From: Phycisphaerae bacterium
GTDB lineage: Bacteria; Planctomycetota; Phycisphaerae; Phycisphaerales; UBA1924
NCBI GenBank assembly: GCA_030432255.1
Contig: JAUIHS010000003.1
Location: forward strand, 62,001-126,000
DNA: 64,000 nucleotides
Direction: 5' to 3'
The first letter of the stretch is position 1. Every line of letters begins with the position of its first letter. Under the pieces are notes generated by a model. It did no database searches and had not been told where the DNA came from. It saw only the letters and a program-made list of their open reading frames with translations. Of the stretch, positions 38,062 through 46,900 are shown piece by piece. Both the position numbers and the translations under genes were made by a program.

Positions 38062-39780
38062 CTAGCTGCAGACGAGTTCGGATCCTTCGGTGCTGTTCGC
38101 GGACTGCGCCATTGGTGTTGAGGGCGAAGACCTGTCGCGGCGCGTGCGGGGGCCGTTGAGCAGGCGGCCGATCCATGTGTAGCGCACGAACCAGTGGTAG
38201 CTCAGGAGCAGGGCGGCAGTGGTCGCAATTGTCAGCAGTGCAAATTCAAGGAGTGGGGGGAGTGGCACGTAGGCCAGCGCGAACTGGCCTGCGACGACGA
38301 TCGGCAGGTGCGCCACATAGAGCCAGTAGGATGAATCGGAGACGTAGCGCACCCGTGCACTCGGCCGACTGAGCAGCCGCCGAGTCACGCCGAGCAGTCC
38401 GAACGAGGTGGTCCAGACGAAGACGGCCTGCATGAGGAGACCGAGTCGAGCGCCCGTCTCGGCATCCAGGCCGCGGCCCGCAAACGCCATCGGATCATGC
38501 GTCAGTCGGAGTGCGATGTAGCACGCGGTCGCAGCGACGGGCAGGTAGATCCACCATGTTCGACCGAGTCGGTCAGCCGCCCCTCTTACGCTGAACATCA
38601 GCGCCCCGAATCCGAAGAACACGGCATAGTGGCCGAGGACATGCGGAGCGGGTATCAGGGCCGCGGATGTGTCCGGTCCGAAGTTCGCCTGCCAACTCTG
38701 TGTGAGCGCGGTCAGCGGAATCAGTCCGACGAGGCACAGGGGCGTGGCAATGAGGAGACTCGGCGCGCGCTGAACAGGGAGCATGCGAAGGATGCGAGTG
38801 ACCATCGCGAGTCCGCATGCGAGCCAGCAGAGGTGCCAGAGGAACCAGAGATGCATGAGCAGTTCACCCGTGAAGATGAGCGTGAGGACATCGCGAAGCG
38901 GGGTCGATGCCGTCAAGGTCTCTTCCCCGTCGGAGCGGGCCGCCAGCATCTCTGCAATTGCAGTTCGCCCGGACTCGACCTCCTCAAAGTTGACTTCCAC
39001 ACCGAGCAGGTTTCCGATGAAGTCAACGGTGTCGCGACCGTGACGCATTGAATCGATGGGAGTCTCGCCATGCTTATTGCGGGCGGTGGGGTCAGCGCCC
39101 GAGTCAAGCATCAACTCCGTCGACTCGGATGCACCAAAGAAGCAGGCGGTGTGGAGTGGAGTGTTTTTGTCACCCATGCGCTGGTTGGGATCAGCACCTG
39201 ACTCAAGAAGGAACGCAACAACGTCGGAGTGGTCACCGGTGGCGGCCCAGCCCAGGGGCAGAGTGAACACATGCGGGTCCGGTTGGTTGACGGGGACACC
39301 GGACTTCACCAGCAGTTGTACGTTGGCGAGGTCACCCGCGGCGGCCGCTTTCCAGATGCTGGTTGTGCTGTCGTCGGCAACGCCCCATGCTCGCTCTGGC
39401 GCAGGGATGATCGATTTCACCACATGCCCACCGATGAGGACGCCCCACATCGCCGGAACAATCGTGACCATCCCGAGCAGCAAAGGCAGGGCGATTCGCT
39501 TCCACCTGTGAGTGAGGAAGCCGCCGATGCCGCGGCGTTGCAGCAGCATGGCGCTGAAGAAGCCGCTCATCAGAAAGAAGAGGGGCAGACGGAAGCCGTG
39601 GATGACTTCGAAGAAAGGCCCCAGCGCCGGAGACGTCTCATTGTTCATGGCAAGCCAGGGAATCGGTGCGAAGGCGAGGGCCGCGTGCAGGGCGATACCA
39701 AGGAGCATGGCGAACGCGCGGAGTGCATCGAGGTCGTAACGGCGCGGGCTCGGTGTGGGATTCGATGTGTTCGTCGTCAT
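38062..39780 (-). CDS. acyltransferase-3 family membrane protein with inserted ankyrin repeats
   Basis: A 572-residue membrane protein of the acyltransferase-3 type (OafA/OpgC-like), which transfers acyl groups to surface sugars. The first helix carries LRAFAMLLGIALHAALAF with the family's Arg and His, then FFLMSGFFSAML and WKRIALPLLLG. Between about residues 141 and 244 it carries a soluble insert with ankyrin-type repeats (VVAFLLESGADPNQ, NTPLHTACFFGASESTELML, DSGADPTARNKHGETPID). Seven or more membrane helices follow, from LTLIFTGELLMHLWFLWHLC to the C-terminus. The insert lies after the third helix, so both halves of the enzyme are kept. The substrate is unknown. Confidence 0.83.
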   Translation of the reverse strand: MTTNTSNPTPSPRRYDLDALRAFAMLLGIALHAALAFAPIPWLAMNNETSPALGPFFEVIHGFRLPLFFLMSGFFSAMLLQRRGIGGFLTHRWKRIALPLLLGMVTIVPAMWGVLIGGHVVKSIIPAPERAWGVADDSTTSIWKAAAAGDLANVQLLVKSGVPVNQPDPHVFTLPLGWAATGDHSDVVAFLLESGADPNQRMGDKNTPLHTACFFGASESTELMLDSGADPTARNKHGETPIDSMRHGRDTVDFIGNLLGVEVNFEEVESGRTAIAEMLAARSDGEETLTASTPLRDVLTLIFTGELLMHLWFLWHLCWLACGLAMVTRILRMLPVQRAPSLLIATPLCLVGLIPLTALTQSWQANFGPDTSAALIPAPHVLGHYAVFFGFGALMFSVRGAADRLGRTWWIYLPVAATACYIALRLTHDPMAFAGRGLDAETGARLGLLMQAVFVWTTSFGLLGVTRRLLSRPSARVRYVSDSSYWLYVAHLPIVVAGQFALAYVPLPPLLEFALLTIATTAALLLSYHWFVRYTWIGRLLNGPRTRRDRSSPSTPMAQSANSTEGSELVCS

Positions 39781-39865
39781 CTCATGTTCCTGTACATGGT
39801 CTGGTGCCGCATCGCTTCACAAGCGGAGTGGGCCGTTCCTTGAGTGTCGAAGAGAGGGACCGGGA

Positions 39866-42595
39866 TCAACGTCGACCGATCCAGACACCAGCGAGACGGT
39901 CGTGCAAGCCGCGCCTTGGATTCACGATCGCCGTGACGGAGCAGACTGCTGCGCCTGCAAGTGCGACGGCGCCGACCGCCGCGGCGGCATTGAATCCGAT
40001 TGATGTTCCCCGAGCCAGTGCAATTGCTCCAAGCACGCCTGTCGGGGCAAGCACGGGCAGCCACATGATGGTGCTTCGAATGAGCATCCGGCTGCGAGAT
40101 GCGCGGCCGGTTGCGGTCACGGCCTCAAGGCCGAATGTCGTCAGGCCGGTCGACTTGCGCCAGAACGCAAGCAGGATGTCGAAGAAGGCGATGAAGTGCA
40201 TCATGACCAGTCCGGCGATCGCAATGCGTCCAAGCCAAATGGCGGGGCTGACCGCCGGGTCCGTATTGCTCGCGATGCCAAGCGAGGTTGCGACCCACGC
40301 GTAGCCTGGAATGACGAAGAGCGATGCGGCGCGCAGGCCCCTGTTGACGTCCGCAGGTTTGTTCAACAGGCCGCGGAGAGTCCCGGTGAGGAACGTGAGT
40401 TTCTCGAACGATCCGGACCGGAGATTATGCAGCGCCGGCTGAGCATGGAGCGGAATCGAGAGGGGGTCGATGTGATCGGCAACGGCTTTCAGGAAGCGAT
40501 GTTGCCCGGCAAGGCTCTCGACGGGGATCGGCGCGAAGTCAGTCGTCTCCGAGGCGCGTGGCCAGGGCGTATCGAGGAGCATGGCGCGCCCATCGTCGGT
40601 GATCCAGACCTGGTCGAGGGTGCAGACGGGCGGAAGCGTATCATCACGTTGTGCTGCCCACAGTTCGGCTGCAAGATCGTGCAGCCAGTACCGCAGTGTC
40701 GACCAGGGCACGGAACCCCGTGCGGTCTGCTCGACGAACGAAGTTCCACGAGCGGCCTCGAACACCTCCCAGGCCTCGGTCTCGGTCTTGATCTCCTGCA
40801 GCCAGCGCGGACGGCCCGGGCGGGCAGCACCGCGACGTGCCTCGCTCGACGGCTTGCCCATGCGGCGGATCAACCACACCTGGCGCCTGAGGACCGGATC
40901 GATCGCCGAGAGCCAACGGCCGGGTTGGATCTCGGAAGTGATGCGGAACGGACCGATGCATCGGGAGGCCTCCGGCTTGGGCGATGCGTCAGGTGATCCC
41001 TCCGAAGCGGGACGACGCGTTCCGCGCGGGCGGACAACGACCCGCGTTCCGGTCGCGAGGTCCCAGGCGGTCGCGAAACCGTTGCTGCGACCTGCCGGAA
41101 TCCAGAGCAGTGCCGCGACCCATGGGGTGAAGATCGAGAGGCCGATGAACAGCATCACGTTGAGTGCCGCCCATTCGCCATCGGGGAGTGTTGCGATACA
41201 GAGCGGAACACGGATGCCCTCGATCAACGCGATCGGGATCGCAATCCGGAGCAGCGCGCGACCCACTCCGGGTCGGCGACCATTGCGCCGGACGACTCGG
41301 AGATTCATGATCCACTTGCCAAGGCCGGTGCCCCAGATGCCTTCGGCCACGGCGAAGTAGAGGAAGCCGAGCGCGAAGATCAGCAGGTGGTACTTCCAGG
41401 CGCTGAACGAGAGGTCGTACAGCGGACGGATCCAGAGCGTCTCCGGTCCGACGGTGACCATGAGTGCCGCGTAGGTCGGAAGAAAGGCGGTGAGGTAGTC
41501 GATCCAGCCGGCGGCGGTACGCTGCGCCTGGGTTGCCGGCTCGGGAACGACCGAACTGAAGGGCAGCAGTGCATCGCGCAGCGCGGGGTAGTCGGCATAC
41601 CGACCACCGGGATCCTTGGCGAGGCAGCGCGCGATCACGTGCTCGAGGCCGGGTGGCAGGTCATCCCGATACTTCGAGGCGGCAGCCGGCGGTGTGTCAA
41701 TGACGTTCGCGACCACCTGGACCGCGTTGTCCCCTTCGAATGGGGCGCGGGCAGTGAGCAGAGTGAAGAGCGTGGCCCCGACGGCGTAGATGTCCGACCG
41801 GGCGTCAACCTCGTCACCTCGCAGTTGTTCGGGCGGGGCGAATGCGGGCGTTCCCATGACCTTGCCCGATTGTGTGACAAAGGTATCGGTGGATGGCAGT
41901 GTCGAAACAGAGAGGCCGAAGTCGCCGACCTTGACCGTCCCATCCGGGGAGACAAAGCAGTTGGAGGGCTTGATGTCGCGATGGAGGACGCCGCGATCGA
42001 GCGCTGCTTCGAGTCCGTCAATGACATTGAGAACGGCGTCGACCGCCTCTGCAACGGGCAACGGTCCGCGCTGATTCAGTGTGTCCTGCAGTGTGCCGCC
42101 TGGCGCGATCTCCATCGTGATCGCGGGAATGCCGTCGATCTCCTCACTTCCGAAGACGTACAGGCTCGATGGGTGGTTCACGCGTGCGGCGAGCCGACCT
42201 TCTCGCAGGAAGCGCTGTCGCATATCGGTCGAGTCCAGGCTCTGGTCCAGCAGTTTCAGCGCGAGGCGGCGGCCGCTCGGACGGTGAACGGCCTCGTAGA
42301 CCGTGCCCATGCCGCCCTGTCCGAGCAGTGAGTTGAGCGTGTAGTCACCCAGGTCGCGCGGAAGTTCGAATGCGGGGCGAAGTCTGCCGGCCCGGGGCGG
42401 CGGCGCTGTGCGGGTTTCGGCCTCACGACCGCCGTCCGGGTGCTCCTCATGGTCCGGGGGAAGGGTCTCGGCCTCGCTGTCCGGACCGGCACGCAGCACC
42501 CCCGACATCAGGCATGCGGGGCACAGTGCATTCGGCTCCGTGCTGTGCAGGGCCGCGCCGCAGCCGGGACAGGTGATCTTGCTCGTGTGATTCAT
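39866..42595 (-). CDS. Ser/Thr protein kinase with zinc ribbon, two RDD regions and a second pseudokinase
   Basis: A 909-residue product from the ATG at 42595 (GGGAGG upstream). Order: zinc ribbon (Cys 9, 12, 25, 28); active Ser/Thr kinase domain about 85-345 with GQGGMGTVY, Lys 114, HRD 205-207 and DFG 225-227; a first RDD-like membrane region (about 375-510, AGWIDYLTAFLPTYAALMV then GLGKWIMNLRVVRRNG); a second kinase-like domain about 546-740 (FRITSEIQPGRWLSAID, then MLLDTPWP where DFG should be) without catalytic residues; and a second RDD-like region to the end. It lies 69 bp after a sigma factor gene on the same strand, a common planctomycete pairing that suggests joint signalling. Confidence 0.88.
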   Translation of the reverse strand: MNHTSKITCPGCGAALHSTEPNALCPACLMSGVLRAGPDSEAETLPPDHEEHPDGGREAETRTAPPPRAGRLRPAFELPRDLGDYTLNSLLGQGGMGTVYEAVHRPSGRRLALKLLDQSLDSTDMRQRFLREGRLAARVNHPSSLYVFGSEEIDGIPAITMEIAPGGTLQDTLNQRGPLPVAEAVDAVLNVIDGLEAALDRGVLHRDIKPSNCFVSPDGTVKVGDFGLSVSTLPSTDTFVTQSGKVMGTPAFAPPEQLRGDEVDARSDIYAVGATLFTLLTARAPFEGDNAVQVVANVIDTPPAAASKYRDDLPPGLEHVIARCLAKDPGGRYADYPALRDALLPFSSVVPEPATQAQRTAAGWIDYLTAFLPTYAALMVTVGPETLWIRPLYDLSFSAWKYHLLIFALGFLYFAVAEGIWGTGLGKWIMNLRVVRRNGRRPGVGRALLRIAIPIALIEGIRVPLCIATLPDGEWAALNVMLFIGLSIFTPWVAALLWIPAGRSNGFATAWDLATGTRVVVRPRGTRRPASEGSPDASPKPEASRCIGPFRITSEIQPGRWLSAIDPVLRRQVWLIRRMGKPSSEARRGAARPGRPRWLQEIKTETEAWEVFEAARGTSFVEQTARGSVPWSTLRYWLHDLAAELWAAQRDDTLPPVCTLDQVWITDDGRAMLLDTPWPRASETTDFAPIPVESLAGQHRFLKAVADHIDPLSIPLHAQPALHNLRSGSFEKLTFLTGTLRGLLNKPADVNRGLRAASLFVIPGYAWVATSLGIASNTDPAVSPAIWLGRIAIAGLVMMHFIAFFDILLAFWRKSTGLTTFGLEAVTATGRASRSRMLIRSTIMWLPVLAPTGVLGAIALARGTSIGFNAAAAVGAVALAGAAVCSVTAIVNPRRGLHDRLAGVWIGRR

Positions 42596-42664
42596 GGTGC
42601 GCCTCCCGAGGGGTTGGTACACCACTTCCTGAAGGGTTCTGGCCTCAAGGTTACACCCGTCGGT

Positions 42665-43399
42665 TCACTTTTCTCTGAGAACACCCACGAGGTACCTCAT
42701 CTCGTCCTCGATGTCCACCTCGTCAGCCACGGTCCGGGCCACGGCTTCGCGGACCAGGGCCGCATACCGTTGGCGGAGGCGGTGGATCGCGACCGTGACT
42801 GCATTCTCGGTCATTCCGAAACGGGCTGCGATTTCAGACCGGGCGGCACCCTCACCCGACAGCGTGGGACGCAGCGCCTCGAACAGGTCCGCGCGATTCC
42901 GCCCCGCCCACTCGTCACCCAGTTGGCGGAGGGCCGCGGCAGTCGTTTCCCGGGCCCAGTCGCGATCAAAGGCGCGCTCGGCATCGGTAGGTGAGTTCGC
43001 GTCGGCTGCGATGCGGGACTCCATGTCGGCGATGTCGCCTTCGATGAAACGCCGTCCGCCGCCGCGTTTGCGTGCGTTGGCCCGATCTCGCGCATTGGCC
43101 ATGAAGTGCTTCATGGCACCGAGGAGGTAGGATCGGAAGCGTCCGCGTTCCGGATCGGCGCCGCCGAGTCCGCCCGTCTCGATGATGCACGTGAGGAAGT
43201 CCTGGGTGAGGTCCCGGGCATCCTCGGCCGGATAGCCGCTGTAACGAGCGAACGCATACAGCGGGCGCCAGTAGACGTCGCAGAGGTGCTCCAGGGCTTC
43301 CCGGGCGCGGCCTGCCTCGGCATCATCGGCACGGCCTGGCAGCGCGACAATCAGGCTCCAGTGCGTCGTGTGAAACCGGGATGAGCCATGGCTGTCCAT
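42665..43399 (-). CDS. ECF-type RNA polymerase sigma factor
   Basis: A 244-residue sigma-70 family protein. Region 2 reads DVYWRPLYAFARYSGYPAED and DARDLTQDFLTCII; region 4 ends with ARFGMTENAVTVAIHRLRQR, a helix-turn-helix. The sequence style matches planctomycete ECF-like sigma factors that accompany Ser/Thr kinases. The ATG at 43399 is used; the frame extends six codons to a TTG that is less likely. No anti-sigma factor is adjacent; the downstream membrane kinase may provide control, which is inference. Confidence 0.88.
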   Translation of the reverse strand: MDSHGSSRFHTTHWSLIVALPGRADDAEAGRAREALEHLCDVYWRPLYAFARYSGYPAEDARDLTQDFLTCIIETGGLGGADPERGRFRSYLLGAMKHFMANARDRANARKRGGGRRFIEGDIADMESRIAADANSPTDAERAFDRDWARETTAAALRQLGDEWAGRNRADLFEALRPTLSGEGAARSEIAARFGMTENAVTVAIHRLRQRYAALVREAVARTVADEVDIEDEMRYLVGVLREK

Positions 43400-43462
43400 G
43401 ATTGAAGTGTAAGGCAAAAGGATGGGGTGAGGTCACCGGGCGAAATGGCGGTTTCGATTGCG

Positions 43463-43846
43463 TCAACGCTTCGGATGATTGATCCAGCCCCACGGTCGCT
43501 CATTCCAGTTCACCCGATTGTCGACGTTTGCCGGTTCGATGCGGACCCATCCGGTGCGCGTTCGTGCATACAGGTCGTTGCAGTCGAAGTCATGGCGCTC
43601 GTTGGTCAGTGGATCCTCGCCGCGTGGGACGTCGAACTTGTCCGCATGCCCATCGAGGAAGCACACCATGCCGTCTCCATTGTGTCGCTCGGTGATCTGG
43701 TCGAGGTTGCCCCAGAGTCCGTGTTCGAACGCGTCAGAGGTCGTTCATTCCACATGGATACCGAACACGACACGGGTCATGTCTCATAATTGGGAGTACG
43801 GGACTGGTTTCAGGTCCCGGACCTCGATAGTCTGAAAGTGCTTCAT
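43463..43846 (-). pseudogene. decayed prepilin-type (H-X9-DG) gene fragment with two in-frame TGA codons
   Basis: Reading from the ATG at 43846, which has a strong GGAGGAG site, one frame gives MKHFQTIEVRDLKPVPYSQL, then TGA (43784-43786), DMTRVVFGIHVE, TGA (43745-43747), TTSDAFEHGLWGNLDQITER, HNGDGMVCFLDGHADKFDVP and on to 43463. The HNGDGMVCFLDGHA block is the characteristic C-terminal motif of planctomycete type II secretion-like prepilins. No N-terminal methylation helix is present, so this is probably the C-terminal remnant of a longer gene. The open 3' part (from 43669) could still be translated as 68 residues. About 100 bp of upstream sequence to 43944 shows only the start region of the next gene. 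Confidence 0.55.
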
Positions 43847-43944
43847 TACTCCTCCACCCGAACACCCGGCAAGTAAGACGTGTGATCTGTCGGGGCAGGT
43901 CCCTTGTCGAGACCTGAATCGGAGAGGCGACCGGGAACTCAATC

Positions 43945-46900
43945 ATGAAGAATTCCGTCTTCAGTCTCCTCGCGCTGGTCACCTGCGCGGCCGCGATCGT
44001 TGCGCCGAGCCCGGCAGAGGCTCGACCTGTTGCCCAGTCGGCTGCCGTCGTCACACCGCCCGCCGGTGCAGAACGCTACTACACGATTCTCCTCAAGCGA
44101 CCCGAAACGGGCTACCTGTTCGATCGCTTTGTGCGCACGTGGCTCGCGGAGGAGTCGCCGGCCGCACTGGAGTCGTTCCTTCGGGAGAAGGCCACATCGG
44201 GTGGCGTGAGTGAAGGCCTCCTGCTTGCCTTCTACTTCTCCCACGAGGGCCGGAACGCGGAGGCGATCTCGGCATTCCGCAATACGCTGGAGGCGCATCC
44301 CGGCACAGCGAGCATTCTGTATGAGAAGGCGCGCGTGGAAGCGGCCACCCTGGACTTTGATACGGCGCTGAAGGACCTGGAGAAGGCGGCCGCGAGTGTG
44401 TCCGCCGACGATGCGGATCTGCGGGAACTGATCGCGAAGCTTCGCGGCCAGTTGCTCATCCGGACCGGCGAGCGTGAAGCGGCCATTGAGTTGTGGACGA
44501 ACCTGCTGAAGGAGCATCCGGACGACCCAGTGCTGCGGGAGGATGTCGTGCAGCTCCTGGTGGACGAAGGCCAGCACGAAGCGGCGATGGAGATCCTGGA
44601 CGGGCTGATCAGTGCCGAGTCCGATCCGCACAAGCAGGTGATGCATCGACTGTGGAGGGGCGAGATCCTGAGGCGGGCGAACAAACTGGAAGATGCCCGG
44701 TCGGTGTACACCGACATCCTCGATGATGTCGGCCAGGGGAGTTGGATCGAGCGGGAACTGCTGAGCCAGATCGAGCAGTCCTATCGTCAGCGTCAGGACA
44801 TTTCGGGACTCGCTGAGCGTCTGGAAGCGCTGGCAGAAGCGCACCCCGAGCGCACATCGATCGGCAAGGCGCTCGCGGGCGTGCACATCGAACTCGGGGA
44901 CTCCGACCGGGGCGTGGAGATCTGGAAGAACATCCTTGAGCGCACGCCCAACGATCTGGACAGCCGGGAGCAGTACGCGCGCGTGCTGGCTGATGCGCAG
45001 CTCTTCGACAAGGCGGCCGCGCAGGTGGACAGACTGATCGAAGCGCGGCCGGACGATGGGTCCCTCTGGCTGCGCCGCGCCGAGTTCAAGTATGCCCTCG
45101 GCGAGTCCGATGAAGCGGCTGCGTCCGTTCGGGGCTATCTGGAGAGAGCGGGCGACGAGATCTCGTCCTACGTCCGGGCCGGGCGCACCCTTCAGCGAAT
45201 GGACTTGACGGAAGAGGCAGTCAGCGTGATGCGCGAGATGGTCGCTGTGGCTCCGGAGGACCGGGAACGGCAGACGACACTGGCCGAGTTCCTGCATGGT
45301 GCGGACCAGGCAGAGGAGGCCATGCAGATCTGGACCGGACTCATCGGGGATGCGGATGCTGAGGGCATCATTGCGGTTGCACGATCCATGCGTGCTCGCG
45401 GCGAGGGTGAGGCTGCGCAGGATGCCATGCTTGCGCGTGCCGAGACGTTCCGTGATGATCCCGCTTTCGTTGCGACACTTGTTGAGAGTTCGCCGAGGAC
45501 AGAGCGTCCTGAGATTGTCCGTTGGGGAGAGCGCTGGATCGACATCGCGATCACACCCGATGAGACGTTGCGCGCGGTTGCGACAACAGCGAGGCTCGCC
45601 CGGCGGGCTGAGGTCCTCCTCGACCTCGAAGCGCGGCTGGCAGGCGAAGCAGATCCAGGCGTCGGCACACGATGCCTCCTGGCCGAGGTGCGTGAACTTA
45701 CCGGCGACTGGATGGGCGCCGACCAGGCTCTCCAGATCGCGGGTGATCAGGTCGATGAGCGGATCCTGCTCCAGCGTGTGCGGCTGCTGAAGTCCCGTCG
45801 AGAGTGGGCGCGTGCTGCATCGGCGATGGAAGCCCTGGCGGCGCAGGATGGAGGCGAGACCTCAGCGAGGTTGCGCGAGATCATCGACCTCCACCGGCGC
45901 GCGCGGCAGTTCGATCAGGCGCTGAGTTGGGCAAGGCGATGGCAGACCATCGCACCCGGGTCAGTCACGCCATGGCTTGCCGAGGCCTCATTGCTCAGGG
46001 CATCGGATCGGGCAGAGGAGGGCCTCGCGGTGCTTGAAGCGGCATCGCGGCAGTTCGAAGACGCAACGATCCGAATCGAACTCGCCGAGGCGTATCGCGA
46101 AGAAGACCGTGACCTGGATGCCGAACGGGTGCTGTGGACGTTGTATGACGAAGCTGAATCCACGGCCGACCGCATTCGCTGGGCCGGTCGGCTTGCCGAG
46201 ACTCTCCGGTGGTCGGATCGCTTCGATACGCTTCTCATGACACTGGAGGAACGCCGCTCGCGGTCGCGATCTGACGTCGAGATCCTCATGTCTCTTGCGG
46301 AAGTCTACCGGGTTGGTGACATGTACGAGGAGCGCCGGCAGGTGCTTCTTGAGGCGTCCCGACTGGAGCCCGAGAACATCGAACTGCTGCTGGCCATTGC
46401 GCGGATCGAAGAGGATGACGGCGACATCACCAACGCGCGGGGGACGTTGCGACGCGCGATGCTCATCGATACCTCAGGACGCGTGATGGAGCGCCTCGCC
46501 GCGCTCGAGATTGCCGAGGGCAACACCGACGCCGCATTCGCACTCCTTGATGATCCGCGAGCACCCGCGATGGACTGCGAGGACGTGGTCGGGATTGCCA
46601 ATACGCTCTTCGGACTCGGTGAGGTGGAGTCGGCGCGTGACTTCCTCGTTCCGAGAATGGCCAGATACGATGACGACTACCGCTTCATCTATATGCTCGG
46701 CGTGCTCGAAGCTGACCTCGGTGATCGTGAGGAACAGGCGATTCAGCATATGCTGAGCGTGCTTGAGATCCAGACTGAACCGGACGGGCGCGCGGGTCAG
46801 CGGCTGCCGCGATCCTGGAGTGTCCTCGATGGCGTCATGCCGCTTTCCGCTCTGCAACTGACGCTGCAGCAGCAGGCGGACTCGTCGGCCCGATCACACT

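Noticed and set aside
43745-43786. Selenocysteine insertion at the two TGA codons
   Set aside because: No stable hairpin directly after either TGA was evident, the protein family is not a redox enzyme, and gene decay explains it more simply.
43939-45297. 452-codon minus-strand frame under the giant TPR gene
   Set aside because: It mirrors the TPR coding sequence, has His/Arg-rich composition and no recognisable motif.
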